Counted from the stretch's first letter, positions 17,021 through 26,460 are shown. The stretch is 64,000 nucleotides of DNA from Deltaproteobacteria bacterium (GCA_029261835.1 JAJDAO010000055.1:144688-208687); one strand, 5' to 3'. A program made the numbers and translations. Notes: generated from the sequence alone by a model not told the origin.

Positions 17021-17646
17021 TGATCGACGAGCTGTACAAAGCCCAGATGGACCTGTTCTGGAATCACTTCGGCAGGCTTGTCGCTCGCACGGGCCTGACC
17101 CCGAACGGCGTCACCGTGATCGGCTTCCTCTTGTGCGCCGCCAACGCCTGGGCGTTCACCCGACACCACGACATGCTGCTCTTCGGCGTACTCGTGGCAC
17201 TGATCGAGCTGCTCGACAACGTGGATGGGGCCGTGGCGCGCGTAACTGGACAGACCACGCGCATGGGCGCCTACTTGGATGCCGCCACGGACCGCTACAA
17301 GGATTTCTTCATTCTCCTCGCCATCGCCCACGTCAGCGGCTACTGGCTCGCTTGCACGCTTGCCATCGCGGGCTCGCTCATCACCAGCTACAACCACGCG
17401 CGAGCCGCCATGCTCGGCGCCCGGGACGAGCCCGGGCGCCGTGGCTGGCCCGACTTGTTCGAACGTTTCGAGCGCATCGCGACGATTTGCGTGGGCTTGG
17501 CCCTCACGCCCTATCTGCCGCCGATATTCGGGCAGGATCTGCTCTTCTACATCGTATGGCTCGTGGCCGGGATGACACAGCTCACCGGTGTGCAGCGCTT
17601 CTTGCGGCGTGCCCGGCAGCTCAAGGTCATGGACGAGGCGGGCTGA
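17020..17646 (+). CDS. CDP-alcohol phosphotransferase 2
   Basis: Membrane enzyme of the CDP-alcohol phosphatidyltransferase superfamily, 208 residues. The full catalytic signature is present: D66-x2-D69-G70-x2-A73-R74-x8-G83-x3-D87-x3-D91, followed by several membrane helices. The ATG at 17020 overlaps the acetyltransferase TAA by one base; a GTG at 16999 in frame is the alternative. Together with the enzyme at 7848-8576 it gives the locus two head-group transferases on opposite strands, which could act on two acceptors or on two donors (for example phospho- and phosphono-head groups). Its 3' end overlaps the convergent TolC-like gene by 20 bp. Confidence 0.85.
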   Translation: MIDELYKAQMDLFWNHFGRLVARTGLTPNGVTVIGFLLCAANAWAFTRHHDMLLFGVLVALIELLDNVDGAVARVTGQTTRMGAYLDAATDRYKDFFILLAIAHVSGYWLACTLAIAGSLITSYNHARAAMLGARDEPGRRGWPDLFERFERIATICVGLALTPYLPPIFGQDLLFYIVWLVAGMTQLTGVQRFLRRARQLKVMDEAG

Positions 17647-19174
17647 TCGGACCGGCGATGCGCGCCTCCAGCAGAGCGAGGTTGCTGGCGTAGTCAGCGA
17701 GTGCCTGCAGCAGCAGACTCTCGGAGCGGATCAACTCCTCGTCCGCATTCGTGATGTCCAGGTTGTTCGCAAGCCCCATCTCGAAGCGCCCACGGGCGAT
17801 CTCACCCTTCGAACGGGCACTCTCGACCTGGACAGTCAGGTTCTTGAGACGCGCGACGCTCTCGCGCAAGCGGATCTCGACTTCCCGTACCTCGAGATCC
17901 ACGCGACGCTTTTCCCGGGTGTACTCCCGGCTCACTCGGTCGCGCTGAAGCTCGGCCTGCTCGTACTTCGAACGCGCCGCCACATTGCCGAGCGGATAGC
18001 TGAAACCCAGATCCGCCCTCCAGTTGAAGCTCTTGAAGTCGAAGCCGGGTTGATAGGCCCCGCCAATATCGAGACTCGGTAGCAGCGCATTCCGGCTCAC
18101 GCGGATTGCCAGCTCGCTCTTCTCCAGCTGGCTGCGAATCTTCATCAGCTCCGGACGCTGCTCGAGGGCGCGCTCGATCCAGCTCCGGAGCTCGATCTCA
18201 ACGGGGCGAAACGGAATCGTTCGATCACCGACATCGATCTGAATGCTCACCGGCAATCCCAGCACCCGCCGAAGCTCGTTCTGCGTGACCTCGAGATCCG
18301 CCCGCTCGCTCGCTAAGCGCACTCGATCATCCGAGAGTCGAACCTCGGCGCTGAACACATCCACCTTGCTCACGCTGCCGGCGTCGAAGAGCGCCTTGGA
18401 TGCCCGAATCAGCTCTTGGTCGCGCGCGATGGCGCGCTCGATGACCTCGATCTGTCGCAGCGCACGCACGACCTGGTAGTAGGCGGCCTTCGTCTCGGCC
18501 GTCACCTGCAAGATGGCAGCGCGCAGCTCGGCGCGGTTGATCTCGTCATCGTAGCCGGCGGTCAGGATCCGCTGGCGCGCCACGTAGACGCGGCCACCGG
18601 CGAGCAGGGGCTGGCGCACTTCGATGCTCATCCCCGCCAGCTCGCTCGTGCGCCGCTCGTTGCCACTGTTGACGGCCGAGTTCTCGTCCTCGAACTCACG
18701 GCTATAGCCCGCGCCGAGGGTTACGCTGCCGCCTGTCGGCACCTCCTGTCTCAGAAAGACTTGCGCCTCCTCGGTATCCGACTTCTCGTCCAGGCGACTC
18801 GAGTGAGCGCGCTTCGTCCCGCTCGCCGCTCCCTCGGCACCGGCGATCGGGTGAAACTTGGCGCGGGCACCGGCGATCCCGCGTTCCCCGATCGCGACGC
18901 CGAGCTCGACGACCTGCAGCCGCAGATTGTTCTCGAGGGCAACCTTCACGCTCTGCTCCAGAGAGAGCGAGCGGCGCTCGACGATCGGCGGCGGCTCAGC
19001 AACACGCCCCTGCTCGATCAACCGTCGCACCTCGGCGAGATCGAGGTCGGAGATGCTCCCCACTTCGAGACCTCGCTCGGCGGCCGGCGCACTCGCGACC
19101 GCTGTAATCAACGCGATAGCGCACAGCCAGGTCGCGAGGACCTGCCCGCTCAAGACGGACGGTATGCGAAGCAT
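17627..19174 (-). CDS. TolC-family outer-membrane efflux protein
   Basis: Outer-membrane channel component, 515 residues. An N-terminal signal peptide (about 1-31, ending SAPAA) is followed by two long helical repeats with beta strands typical of TolC/OprM: LSLEQSVKVALENNLRLQVV opens repeat one and EIELRSWIERALEQRPELMK opens repeat two; LFDAGSVSKVDVFSAEVRL and MGLANNLDITNADEEL are the paired family motifs. It could serve the DevBCA-like exporter at 2-6 kb or the RND pump at 44-48 kb, neither of which has its own channel gene next to it. No fusion-protein gene adjoins it, so the partner is unknown. Confidence 0.9.
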   Translation of the reverse strand: MLRIPSVLSGQVLATWLCAIALITAVASAPAAERGLEVGSISDLDLAEVRRLIEQGRVAEPPPIVERRSLSLEQSVKVALENNLRLQVVELGVAIGERGIAGARAKFHPIAGAEGAASGTKRAHSSRLDEKSDTEEAQVFLRQEVPTGGSVTLGAGYSREFEDENSAVNSGNERRTSELAGMSIEVRQPLLAGGRVYVARQRILTAGYDDEINRAELRAAILQVTAETKAAYYQVVRALRQIEVIERAIARDQELIRASKALFDAGSVSKVDVFSAEVRLSDDRVRLASERADLEVTQNELRRVLGLPVSIQIDVGDRTIPFRPVEIELRSWIERALEQRPELMKIRSQLEKSELAIRVSRNALLPSLDIGGAYQPGFDFKSFNWRADLGFSYPLGNVAARSKYEQAELQRDRVSREYTREKRRVDLEVREVEIRLRESVARLKNLTVQVESARSKGEIARGRFEMGLANNLDITNADEELIRSESLLLQALADYASNLALLEARIAGPISPPRP

Positions 19175-19404
19175 CGTTACTCACCTCGACATCACTGAGA
19201 CAGCACGGAATACGCGCCGACCGCGATGAGCCCGATCTCGCGTCGGTCCGCTGTCTCGCACGCGCAGGGGACGCTACCACAAGTTGGATCGCGTCAGCCC
19301 GGACCGGGCCCTTCGGACGAGCTCACCGCGCGAAGCGACGGCGTCGTGTCGACCTCTCTACTCTGCAGACAGGAACGGCTGGCTGCAGCGAAAGGGCTGG
19401 GGCG

Positions 19405-21195
19405 CTAGCGGACGGGCTGCTCTCGGCCGGGCGCAGGCTTCAGGAAGGACACGAACTCCTCGGCCGCGACTGCGGCACTGAAGAGGAATCCCTGGATCTG
19501 GTCACAGCCACTCTCTCGCAGCAGCCGAAGCTGCGAGTCGGAATCGACTCCCTCGGCTACGACGACGAGGTCCAGACTGTGCGCGATGTCGATCACGGCT
19601 CGGGCGACAGCGAGCGCAGACGGATCGGTGTCGATGTCTCGGACGAAGGCGCGGTCGAGCTTCAACGCGTCGAGCGGGAAGCGCGACAGGTAGCTCAGCG
19701 AGGAGTAGCCCGTTCCGAAGTCATCCAACGTGACACGTACGCCGATGGCGCGCAGGTCGCGCAGCATGAGGGCCGTGCTCTCATTATCTTGCAGGAGCGT
19801 CGACTCGGTGATCTCGATGTCGAGCAGCCGAGGTGAGAGGCCGGTGGTACGCAAGGCCTCGCTCACGACGCTGACGAGATCGTCGTGCATGAACTGGCGT
19901 GCGGACACGTTGACCCCAACTGGCAGCGGCGTGTAGCCGGCGAGCTGCCACTCCCGAATCTGGGCACAGGCATTCTCGAGCACCCAGGCACCGAGCGAAC
20001 AGATGAGCCCCGTCTCCTCGGCAATCGGGATCAGCTCCTTGGGTGAGATCGTACCGAGGTCCTCCGTCTCCCAGCGCAGCAGCGCCTCGCCCCCCACGAC
20101 CTTGTCGCCTTGCAGATCCAGCTTCGGCTGGTAGTAGAGCTGGAATTCGTTCTGATCGACGGCCCTGCGCATGCGTCCCTCGAGTGTCAGCTTGCGCAGC
20201 GAATTCACGTTCATCGCTGAACTGAAGTACTGGAAGTTGTTGCGACCGAGACCCTTGGCGTGGTACATCGCCGTATCCGCGTGCTTCACGAGAGTCTCGC
20301 GATCGACGCCGTCCTCCGGAAAGACAGCGATCCCGATGCTGCCCGTCGTGAAGACCTCCCGCCCCGCGATCTTCATCGGCTGGGACAACGCCCGCAGAAT
20401 GCGCTTCGCCACGTCGGCCGCCTCTTCGGTCGTGTCCATCTTGGTGAGCAGGATCGTGAACTCGTCCCCACCCAGACGTGAGACCGAAGGCGTGTACTCC
20501 CGCCGGTCGACCCGCCCTACGACGTCACAGCCACGCACGTTGGCGCGCAGAAGATCCGCGACACGGCGCAGCAACTCATCACCCGCCATGTGCCCCAGGC
20601 TGTCGTTGATCCGCTTGAATCCGTCCAGGTCGATGTAGAGGAGGCCGATGCGCGAATCGTCCAGGACGGCTTGCTCGATCGCCTGGTCGAGACGAGCTTG
20701 GAAGAGTCTACGATTCGCCAGGCCCGTGAGGCTGTCGTAGCTCGCCAGGCGACGGATCTCTTCCTGTGCATGGCGCTCATCAGTCACGTCCCAGATCGTG
20801 CCGCAGATCCAAGCGCCCTCGCCGTTGTCGGACTCGACGAGCTCACCCTCCTGGTGGACGTAGCGAACGTCTTCGCGGCCCGGCGCAATGCGGTGCTCGA
20901 CGCTGAAGCTCTTCGAGACATCGAGCGCCTCTCCGATCCGCGCACGCACGAGTTCGCGATCCTCGGGATGAATCGCCTCCCAGAAGTTCGTGTGGCTGGG
21001 CTCGGTGGACTCGGGGTCCAGCCCGAAGACACGGAAGGTCTGCTCCGACCACCACATCTCGTTCGACTCGAGCTTCCACTCCCAGCTTCCAAGACCAGCG
21101 ATACGTTGCGCGCGAAGGAAGTGTTCACAGCGCCGTGCGACAGTCTCGGGGCGCACTGTACTGCGCCGCGACGACCTCCGGGTTTGGTCGGTCAT
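19405..21195 (-). CDS. PAS-GGDEF-EAL cyclic-di-GMP enzyme
   Basis: Cytoplasmic bifunctional c-di-GMP signalling protein, 596 residues from this start. Residues about 30-140 are a PAS fold (GSWEWKLESNEMWWSEQTFR; WDVTDERHAQEE). The diguanylate cyclase domain has an intact GGDEF site (RLGGDEFTILL, 242-246) with no RxxD inhibitory site at the usual place. The phosphodiesterase domain has EALLRW (370), NVSARQF, EITES, DDFGTGYSS, KLDRAFV and EGV, so its metal and catalytic residues are present. No transmembrane segment is seen. I chose ATG 21195; ATG 21249 and the frame end at 21282 are alternatives. A c-di-GMP riboswitch sits 7 kb away, though nothing ties them directly. Confidence 0.9.
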   Translation of the reverse strand: MTDQTRRSSRRSTVRPETVARRCEHFLRAQRIAGLGSWEWKLESNEMWWSEQTFRVFGLDPESTEPSHTNFWEAIHPEDRELVRARIGEALDVSKSFSVEHRIAPGREDVRYVHQEGELVESDNGEGAWICGTIWDVTDERHAQEEIRRLASYDSLTGLANRRLFQARLDQAIEQAVLDDSRIGLLYIDLDGFKRINDSLGHMAGDELLRRVADLLRANVRGCDVVGRVDRREYTPSVSRLGGDEFTILLTKMDTTEEAADVAKRILRALSQPMKIAGREVFTTGSIGIAVFPEDGVDRETLVKHADTAMYHAKGLGRNNFQYFSSAMNVNSLRKLTLEGRMRRAVDQNEFQLYYQPKLDLQGDKVVGGEALLRWETEDLGTISPKELIPIAEETGLICSLGAWVLENACAQIREWQLAGYTPLPVGVNVSARQFMHDDLVSVVSEALRTTGLSPRLLDIEITESTLLQDNESTALMLRDLRAIGVRVTLDDFGTGYSSLSYLSRFPLDALKLDRAFVRDIDTDPSALAVARAVIDIAHSLDLVVVAEGVDSDSQLRLLRESGCDQIQGFLFSAAVAAEEFVSFLKPAPGREQPVR

Positions 21196-21521
21196 GGCAG
21201 GCCCATCGGCTCGACGCTCCCTTGGGAAGAGAGCAATCCGGGCCCCCATGCGCCCGCTCTCTCGCGTGCGCAAGCAATCCACATCTCGCGCGCGGCCGTG
21301 CGGCTCGATTCATCAATGCGACTGCAATCTTCTATAACCGCCCGAAAGCAGAAGCGATAATGCCGGGCGGGCGTGCCGCGCCGCAATGGGATCGGGTTCT
21401 CGCCTGCCGCGACGCAGCCCAGCGATCACAGCCGGCACGAGGATTCGGGCTAACCTCCGCACCCCGCTGCGACCGGCCTCACCGATCGATGGCGATGACC
21501 GAAACCCGATCGGAGGACTCC
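21196..21521. other. Divergent intergenic region
   Basis: 326 bp between the leftward GGDEF-EAL gene and the rightward oxidoreductase gene. Part may belong to the 5' end of the GGDEF-EAL frame if an upstream start is used. A somewhat AT-richer patch (about 21300-21345) could hold promoters. No palindrome, repeat or RNA element was recognised. Confidence 0.5.
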
Positions 21522-23030
21522 ATGGCGACAACAGGAACGCAATCCGCGAAAGACGGGCAGTACGACGTGATCATCATCGGCGCGGGGTTTGGTGGCGCTT
21601 CGTGCGCGGGCCTGCTTGCGAGACGCGGGCTGCGCGTCCTGCTGACAGAGAAGAATGCTGTGGCCGGCGGCAAGGCGATGAGCCTGTCGAAGAACGGCTT
21701 CACCTACACGGCCTGGGTCGTGATCGGCGCGCCCGTGATCGACAACTATTACCAGCGGATGCTCGACGAACTCGACGTCGCCGAACTCGCCACGCTGGCG
21801 ATTCCGGGTACCCAGGGCAGCATCTACAAGACGCCCGAGGGCAAGTACAAGCTGCTCCCGTCCATGTCCAGTGACGGGACCGACCCGAACGTCCTCTTCG
21901 AGTGGCTCGAAATCGCGGAAGAGGAGCGCGGGCCGGCGCTCCAGTTCTTCGCCGAGATGACCTTGATGCCCGCCGATCAGGTCGCGCAGCTGAGCGGGAC
22001 GAGCCTCGACGCCTGGATCCGCAGCAAGAATGTCCCTCGTCCGCTCTACGCGTTCCTCGTGAGCCTCTGCTGCGACGGCATGTTCATGGTGCCGGTCGAC
22101 TCACTCGATGCGGCCGAGGCCATCACGAGCTTGCAGCAGATGTTCACACGCGGGGGGGGTGTCTTCTGCGAAGGCGGTTACGGCCGTGTGGCCGAAGCGT
22201 ATTGTGAGGCTGTGCGGCGAAGTGGGGGCCAGGTGCTCATGAGCACCCGCAGCGAAAGGATCCTCGTCGAAGACGGACGCGTGACGGGCGTGCAGACCAG
22301 AGCCGGCACCTTCGAGGCTCCGATCGTGATCAGCAACGCCGGCCTGCAGCCCACCGTGCTGCGACTCGTTGGCGAGGAGCACTTCGACAAGAGCTATGTC
22401 AATTATGTCAAGGAGCTCGTGCCCTCCTACTCGCTGCTGGGGTACCGCTACTTCCTCAGTCGACCCGTCACCGACCGCCCCTACGGCGTCATCTTCTCGA
22501 ACGACAGCCCGTGGAGCCTCGAGCGCTTCAACCTCGCTCGTCGCGGCGAGGCGTCCCGAGAGGGCGTCCTCTACTACGAGGTGCCCTCGAACTACGACCC
22601 GAACGCCGCGCCCGAGGGCAAGCAGCTCCTGATGACCGGCTGCTTCTGCCCGCCGGACCCCGATCTCAGCAAGCAAGAGATCCAGGCTTGGGCCGACGCC
22701 GGCGAGCAGACACTCTTCAGCGCCTTCCCCGAGCTCGAGAGTGCAATCGAGTCGAAGGAGCTCTTCACGACCCGCAGTGTCGCCAACGCCACACGCGACT
22801 CGGCACTGCCCGGTGTCGGGGGTGAGACGATCGGGCTGGGCCAGGTGATCGGCCAGTGCGGCGCACAGAAGCCGTCCATCAAGGCCCCGATCGGCGGCCT
22901 CTTCTACGTGGGCTGCGACGCCGGCGGCACCGGTGTAGGTACGCAGCAGGCGATCGAGTCGGGCGTGAACGTGGCCGAGGCGGTCTACCGATACCACCAC
23001 CTGCGATACGCGACCTTCGGAGCCGACTGA
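21522..23030 (+). CDS. CrtI/CrtISO-type FAD-dependent oxidoreductase
   Basis: FAD-binding amine-oxidase-fold protein, 502 residues, of the phytoene desaturase / carotenoid isomerase / retinol saturase group. The N-terminal dinucleotide motif is VIIIGAGFGGASCAGLLARR, followed by the acidic strand end LLTEKNAVAGGKA. The C-terminal FAD motif is LFYVGCDAGGTGVGTQQAIE. It desaturates, saturates or isomerises a polyene or similar lipid; the substrate is open because no other carotenoid gene is nearby. The ATG at 21522 is chosen because GGAGG lies six bases ahead; an in-frame ATG at 21489 is the alternative. It runs alone, convergent with the globin gene. Confidence 0.85.
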   Translation: MATTGTQSAKDGQYDVIIIGAGFGGASCAGLLARRGLRVLLTEKNAVAGGKAMSLSKNGFTYTAWVVIGAPVIDNYYQRMLDELDVAELATLAIPGTQGSIYKTPEGKYKLLPSMSSDGTDPNVLFEWLEIAEEERGPALQFFAEMTLMPADQVAQLSGTSLDAWIRSKNVPRPLYAFLVSLCCDGMFMVPVDSLDAAEAITSLQQMFTRGGGVFCEGGYGRVAEAYCEAVRRSGGQVLMSTRSERILVEDGRVTGVQTRAGTFEAPIVISNAGLQPTVLRLVGEEHFDKSYVNYVKELVPSYSLLGYRYFLSRPVTDRPYGVIFSNDSPWSLERFNLARRGEASREGVLYYEVPSNYDPNAAPEGKQLLMTGCFCPPDPDLSKQEIQAWADAGEQTLFSAFPELESAIESKELFTTRSVANATRDSALPGVGGETIGLGQVIGQCGAQKPSIKAPIGGLFYVGCDAGGTGVGTQQAIESGVNVAEAVYRYHHLRYATFGAD

Positions 23031-23062
23031 CACCCGGCATCCGCCCCTACCCGAGCGTGACC

Positions 23063-23473
23063 TCAACCGCCGTCTTCGATCTCCCGCGCGACGGCAGTGA
23101 AGAAATCGATGCCTTTGCGTGCGACCTCGTGCCACGCCTTCTCCACCTCGGGGCTGAATTCAGGGTCGCACTCCCGTACTGCATCGATCAGGCTGGTCAG
23201 CCAGAATTCGTATAGCTCTTCAGGAACATCCAGCTCCCACGAGCTGTGCTTTCTCGCCACACGACGCAGATTCTGTCTCGCCAGTTCATCGCCGTCCGCG
23301 AATAGAAGCAGCGCCGTGTGCATGCACCGGAGCATTCTCTTGTACTTCGCCACATCGGTGCCGTCGAAGAATCGATGAATCTCGGGATGGCAATCGAGAA
23401 AGATCTCGTAGTGGCGATCCACCAACGCCTTCGTCAGAAGGCATCGACCGTAGCTATCCCTCGGTTCGGCCAT
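23063..23473 (-). CDS. Single-domain globin
   Basis: A 136-residue haem globin without fused reductase or signalling domain. The region FFDGTDVAKYKRML (about 35-48) fits the CD-E corner with the invariant Phe, and VARKHSSWELDVPEELYEFW carries the proximal F8 His (His76) and the start of the G helix. The last helix is WHEVARKGIDFF. It may bind oxygen or NO, or act as a small sensor. ATG 23473 starts the globin fold; an in-frame ATG at 23515 would add 14 residues. Family members in this size class vary in function, so only the fold is claimed. It is convergent with the FAD oxidoreductase. Confidence 0.8.
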   Translation of the reverse strand: MAEPRDSYGRCLLTKALVDRHYEIFLDCHPEIHRFFDGTDVAKYKRMLRCMHTALLLFADGDELARQNLRRVARKHSSWELDVPEELYEFWLTSLIDAVRECDPEFSPEVEKAWHEVARKGIDFFTAVAREIEDGG

Positions 23474-23667
23474 CTTGCGCTCACTCCCTGGCGTCGAGTC
23501 TCGGCGGCGACTCATATCGAGCTGGCTCGTCTCGCAGTGCTCATCGGTACACGCAGCGACGCCTTGAGGGCGTCGACCACGGGCCGACCGACACCGAGAA
23601 CGGGCGTTTTGGGGGACAACGCCCAGCCCGCGTACTGGCTCCGACGTAGGGGTCTGGATGTTGGAAG

Positions 23668-24405
23668 CTATCGCAGCGGTGCGCAGAGCAGCGCGCTGCG
23701 GGCGCCATCGATCCCGGTCACGTAGTAAGCCTCGCCATGACGCTCGTCGCAGACCTGCAGGCCAAGGTTCCCCGTCTCGTCCTGGCTCACTTCTCGGCCC
23801 AAGTCCGCATCGACACGCGTGCAGAGCAGCACCCCGTGGCCGTCGCTCACGCCCCTGGCGAGCATACCGACGGGACACGCGTGCATCTCTGAGCGCTGCG
23901 TCCCCTCGTCCAGCCGAGATTCGAGCGGGGCGGTGCCCAGGCGGCGACACACGATGTCACCGCCCCGCCCCGCCACCCCCACCAGTGCGTGGCCGGGCGG
24001 GCAGGCATGCGCCCCCTGCTCCCGGCGCCCGGGCGCGTGGTCGACGTAGCGGCTGCAGTCGAGATCGAGACACGTCTTGCTCGGGCGCGGCGCGGGCGAT
24101 GTGGAGGCATCGGGACGCCCCGGGACGCTTCGCGCGTCCAGCTTTCCGTTGCACTCGATGCGGCCGCTGACCACGCAATAGATGCCGCGCTGTTCGCAGC
24201 GAAAATCGCGCCGCCGGCCGCCACGCTTGACCCCGCCCTCTTCCGTGCACCATCCGCGCGCGTGACTTGCCGCATTGGCACGCAGGCGCGGGCAGCCCGA
24301 AACATAGGCGCAGCGCGTGGTCTGCTGGACGCTGTACTGCTTGCTCGGCCCCGCGTACGCAGCGCCGGCCACGAGGAGCACGAGCAACGGGCAAAGACGC
24401 TTCAT
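23668..24405 (-). CDS. Secreted Cys-rich protein with three C-terminal repeats
   Basis: Not recognised as a known family. A 245-residue protein with a clear signal peptide (residues 1-18, cut after AAYA). The mature part is rich in Cys. Three diverged repeats of about 45 residues fill the second half, seen as ACPPGHALVGVAGRGGDIVC, then ACPVGMLARGVSDGHGVLLC, then VCDERHGEAYYVTGIDG ending ALLC; each has one Cys near either end, so each probably forms a disulfide-closed unit. A Cys-rich N-terminal part (about 30-115) comes before. Its ATG overlaps the stop of the upstream PHP-domain lipoprotein (ATGA), so the two are made together and probably work together outside the cytoplasm. Confidence 0.75.
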   Translation of the reverse strand: MKRLCPLLVLLVAGAAYAGPSKQYSVQQTTRCAYVSGCPRLRANAASHARGWCTEEGGVKRGGRRRDFRCEQRGIYCVVSGRIECNGKLDARSVPGRPDASTSPAPRPSKTCLDLDCSRYVDHAPGRREQGAHACPPGHALVGVAGRGGDIVCRRLGTAPLESRLDEGTQRSEMHACPVGMLARGVSDGHGVLLCTRVDADLGREVSQDETGNLGLQVCDERHGEAYYVTGIDGARSALLCAPLR

Positions 24406-26351
24406 CGCTTGCTCGGACCGGGGACGCGCGCGTCCGCGCGCCGCTGCTGAGGTGGCTCGTCCGCGGCCGATTCGGGAACGAAGTAGAGCGGGTTGCTCAA
24501 TGCGACGGGGCCGTCGTCATCACCCACTTCGAAGCGCACGGATGTCGGTCTCTCGACGCTGATCTGCCGCCGATGCTCGAAGTCGGCAGTATCGGGCGAG
24601 AAGGTGTCCACCGGCGTGCCGTCGCGAATCAAGCGAACACGCTGCCCCTCCCGCAGTCCTTCGACGCTGAAGATGACCGCGCGGGGGGCCTTGCTGACGC
24701 CCAGCACCTGGCCCATGCGACCGCCCTTGGGCGTGCGAATGTCGAGGCGTCCGTCGAAGCGGGCTGGATCGCCGAAGAAGGCCCGACCGGCGCGCAAGCC
24801 GTCGATGAGATCTTCCTGACTCGGGGATGCAGCGTACACCCACGTGATGAAGTTGTTCGGCCCCTCGAGCCACCCCACATGATTGTCGTGGGAGTCGCTG
24901 ACGCCCACGCCGGTGATGAAGACGCCGGCCGCCGACAGGCCGTCCCACAGCTCGAGAAAGGCCGACAGGCCGTGCCCCCGGCTGCGATAGCCGACTTCGA
25001 GCAGATCGGCGCCATAGGCGCGCGACGCGATCAGACGCGCGAGTCGCATGTCGAACCGCTTGCGCAGCTTCGGAAAGTTGTGCCCCATGACCTCTTCCGT
25101 CACGCCGAAGAAGTGGTTCAGCGAGGCGATCCCGTCATGCGCGTGGGCGAATTCGACGGCCTCGGCTGGTGTATAGCCGTGCGGGTGCACGATCGGATTG
25201 GCCAACGGGACGCGCGGCCCGAATACGTTCAGATGCGCTCCGTACGAAATCTCCTGCCCAACGTGATTCACGAGGCCACCGGCTTCGAGCCCGCGAGCCA
25301 TACGCTTCTCCTCTGTGAAGAGCGCCTCGCCCACACGCTCGCGCTCTATCTGGAGGCTATCGACGTACGTCTCGAGGCGCCCGCCGACGCGCACTTCCGG
25401 CGAGAGGGTCAACTCGACCAACGCGTTGTCGCTGCCACCGAGGCCGTGCCGCTCGGCGTCGTCCGCCACGTCGAAGACCAGATCATTCCAGCTTCCGGCC
25501 TGCTGGGGCACCTCGAGCGTCACGACCTTGAGCGGATAGGGGCGCCCCTCGGCGCTGAGTGTCGCAACCGATGGGGCGGCAGGCGGCGTCTCGGGCGTGG
25601 CTGTAACGAGCCGGTAGTCGAGGCGTCCCTGAAAGCCGGGCGGGTGCTGCGAGAGCAACACGCTCAGGACGAGGCGCGCATCATCGCCGCTCTCGATCGG
25701 CAGAACCGAGAGTCGCAGCCGGGCCCCCGAAGCGAGACTCGCAACGTGACGCCGACGGCTGGCCTGGAAGGCCAGCGTGACCCGCTCCCAGTCATCGGCC
25801 ACGCCGCGCGCGCGAATGCGAAGGCTCCGCTTGCCGCTGCGAGCCCGCTGAGCACTGACCTCGATCTTCGCCCGCTTGGCCAGACCCGAGTCCGATCGCT
25901 GCGACCAGCCTTTCCAGACCCGCTCGAGGCCGCTCTTGGAGCCGTCCGAAGCAGCCTCGTTCCACATCGCCCAGGACGGCATCGGCTCCGGCCCCTCCCA
26001 GTGCGGTGTTCGCAACGCACGCGGTGCAGTCTCGACCTCCTGCAAACCCTCCTCGAAGTCGAAGCCCGTCACATAGGTATAGGCGGAGATTCGCCAGTCG
26101 TGATCGGTCCACCAGAGGACGTCGACCGCACCGGCGAGCCTCGCGGCCATGACATTGTGGCCCAGCATCGACCCCGCACCCTCACTCATCGAGCCGTGGA
26201 TGTGCATCTGAACGCCGTACACCCGCTCGCGTCCCGACTCGCCGACGGCCGGATCGCTGACCGGGCAGCCGAGCAGAGAGAGGCCGATGAGTGGGCCCAG
26301 CCATGAGACCGCCCGCTCCCGCCTCGCACCACCTCCACGCACAGGAGCCAT
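24402..26351 (-). CDS. PHP-domain (CehA/McbA-like) lipoprotein
   Basis: A 649-residue exported protein with a lipoprotein signal (lipobox SLLGC at about residues 25-29). The N-terminal metal site of a PHP/CehA-McbA metallohydrolase is visible as VQMHIHGSMSEGAG and WWTDHDW (about 47-85), and the second half supplies VNHVGQEIS, ASLNHFFG and GVGVSDSHDNHVGW, completing the His/Asp cluster. Between them (about 150-340) lies an inserted beta-rich domain with carbohydrate-binding character (GSWNDLVFDVADDAERHGL). Members hydrolyse phosphoesters or carbamate/ester bonds; the substrate here is unknown. Its stop overlaps the start of the Cys-rich secreted protein gene. Confidence 0.8.
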   Translation of the reverse strand: MAPVRGGGARRERAVSWLGPLIGLSLLGCPVSDPAVGESGRERVYGVQMHIHGSMSEGAGSMLGHNVMAARLAGAVDVLWWTDHDWRISAYTYVTGFDFEEGLQEVETAPRALRTPHWEGPEPMPSWAMWNEAASDGSKSGLERVWKGWSQRSDSGLAKRAKIEVSAQRARSGKRSLRIRARGVADDWERVTLAFQASRRRHVASLASGARLRLSVLPIESGDDARLVLSVLLSQHPPGFQGRLDYRLVTATPETPPAAPSVATLSAEGRPYPLKVVTLEVPQQAGSWNDLVFDVADDAERHGLGGSDNALVELTLSPEVRVGGRLETYVDSLQIERERVGEALFTEEKRMARGLEAGGLVNHVGQEISYGAHLNVFGPRVPLANPIVHPHGYTPAEAVEFAHAHDGIASLNHFFGVTEEVMGHNFPKLRKRFDMRLARLIASRAYGADLLEVGYRSRGHGLSAFLELWDGLSAAGVFITGVGVSDSHDNHVGWLEGPNNFITWVYAASPSQEDLIDGLRAGRAFFGDPARFDGRLDIRTPKGGRMGQVLGVSKAPRAVIFSVEGLREGQRVRLIRDGTPVDTFSPDTADFEHRRQISVERPTSVRFEVGDDDGPVALSNPLYFVPESAADEPPQQRRADARVPGPSKR

Positions 26352-26460
26352 CCCACCCCACTCGTCACCGGATTCGAGCTGTGCCGCACGACCCAGGTAT
26401 ATGAGTACCAGAATCGCCGGCCTCGATCCCGCCGTGCCGCAGCGAGGCTCGTGAGGCGTT

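Noticed and set aside
24267..26306. 679-codon frame antisense to the PHP-domain lipoprotein
   Set aside because: No domain pattern; the minus-strand gene has metal motifs, lipobox and coupling to its neighbour.
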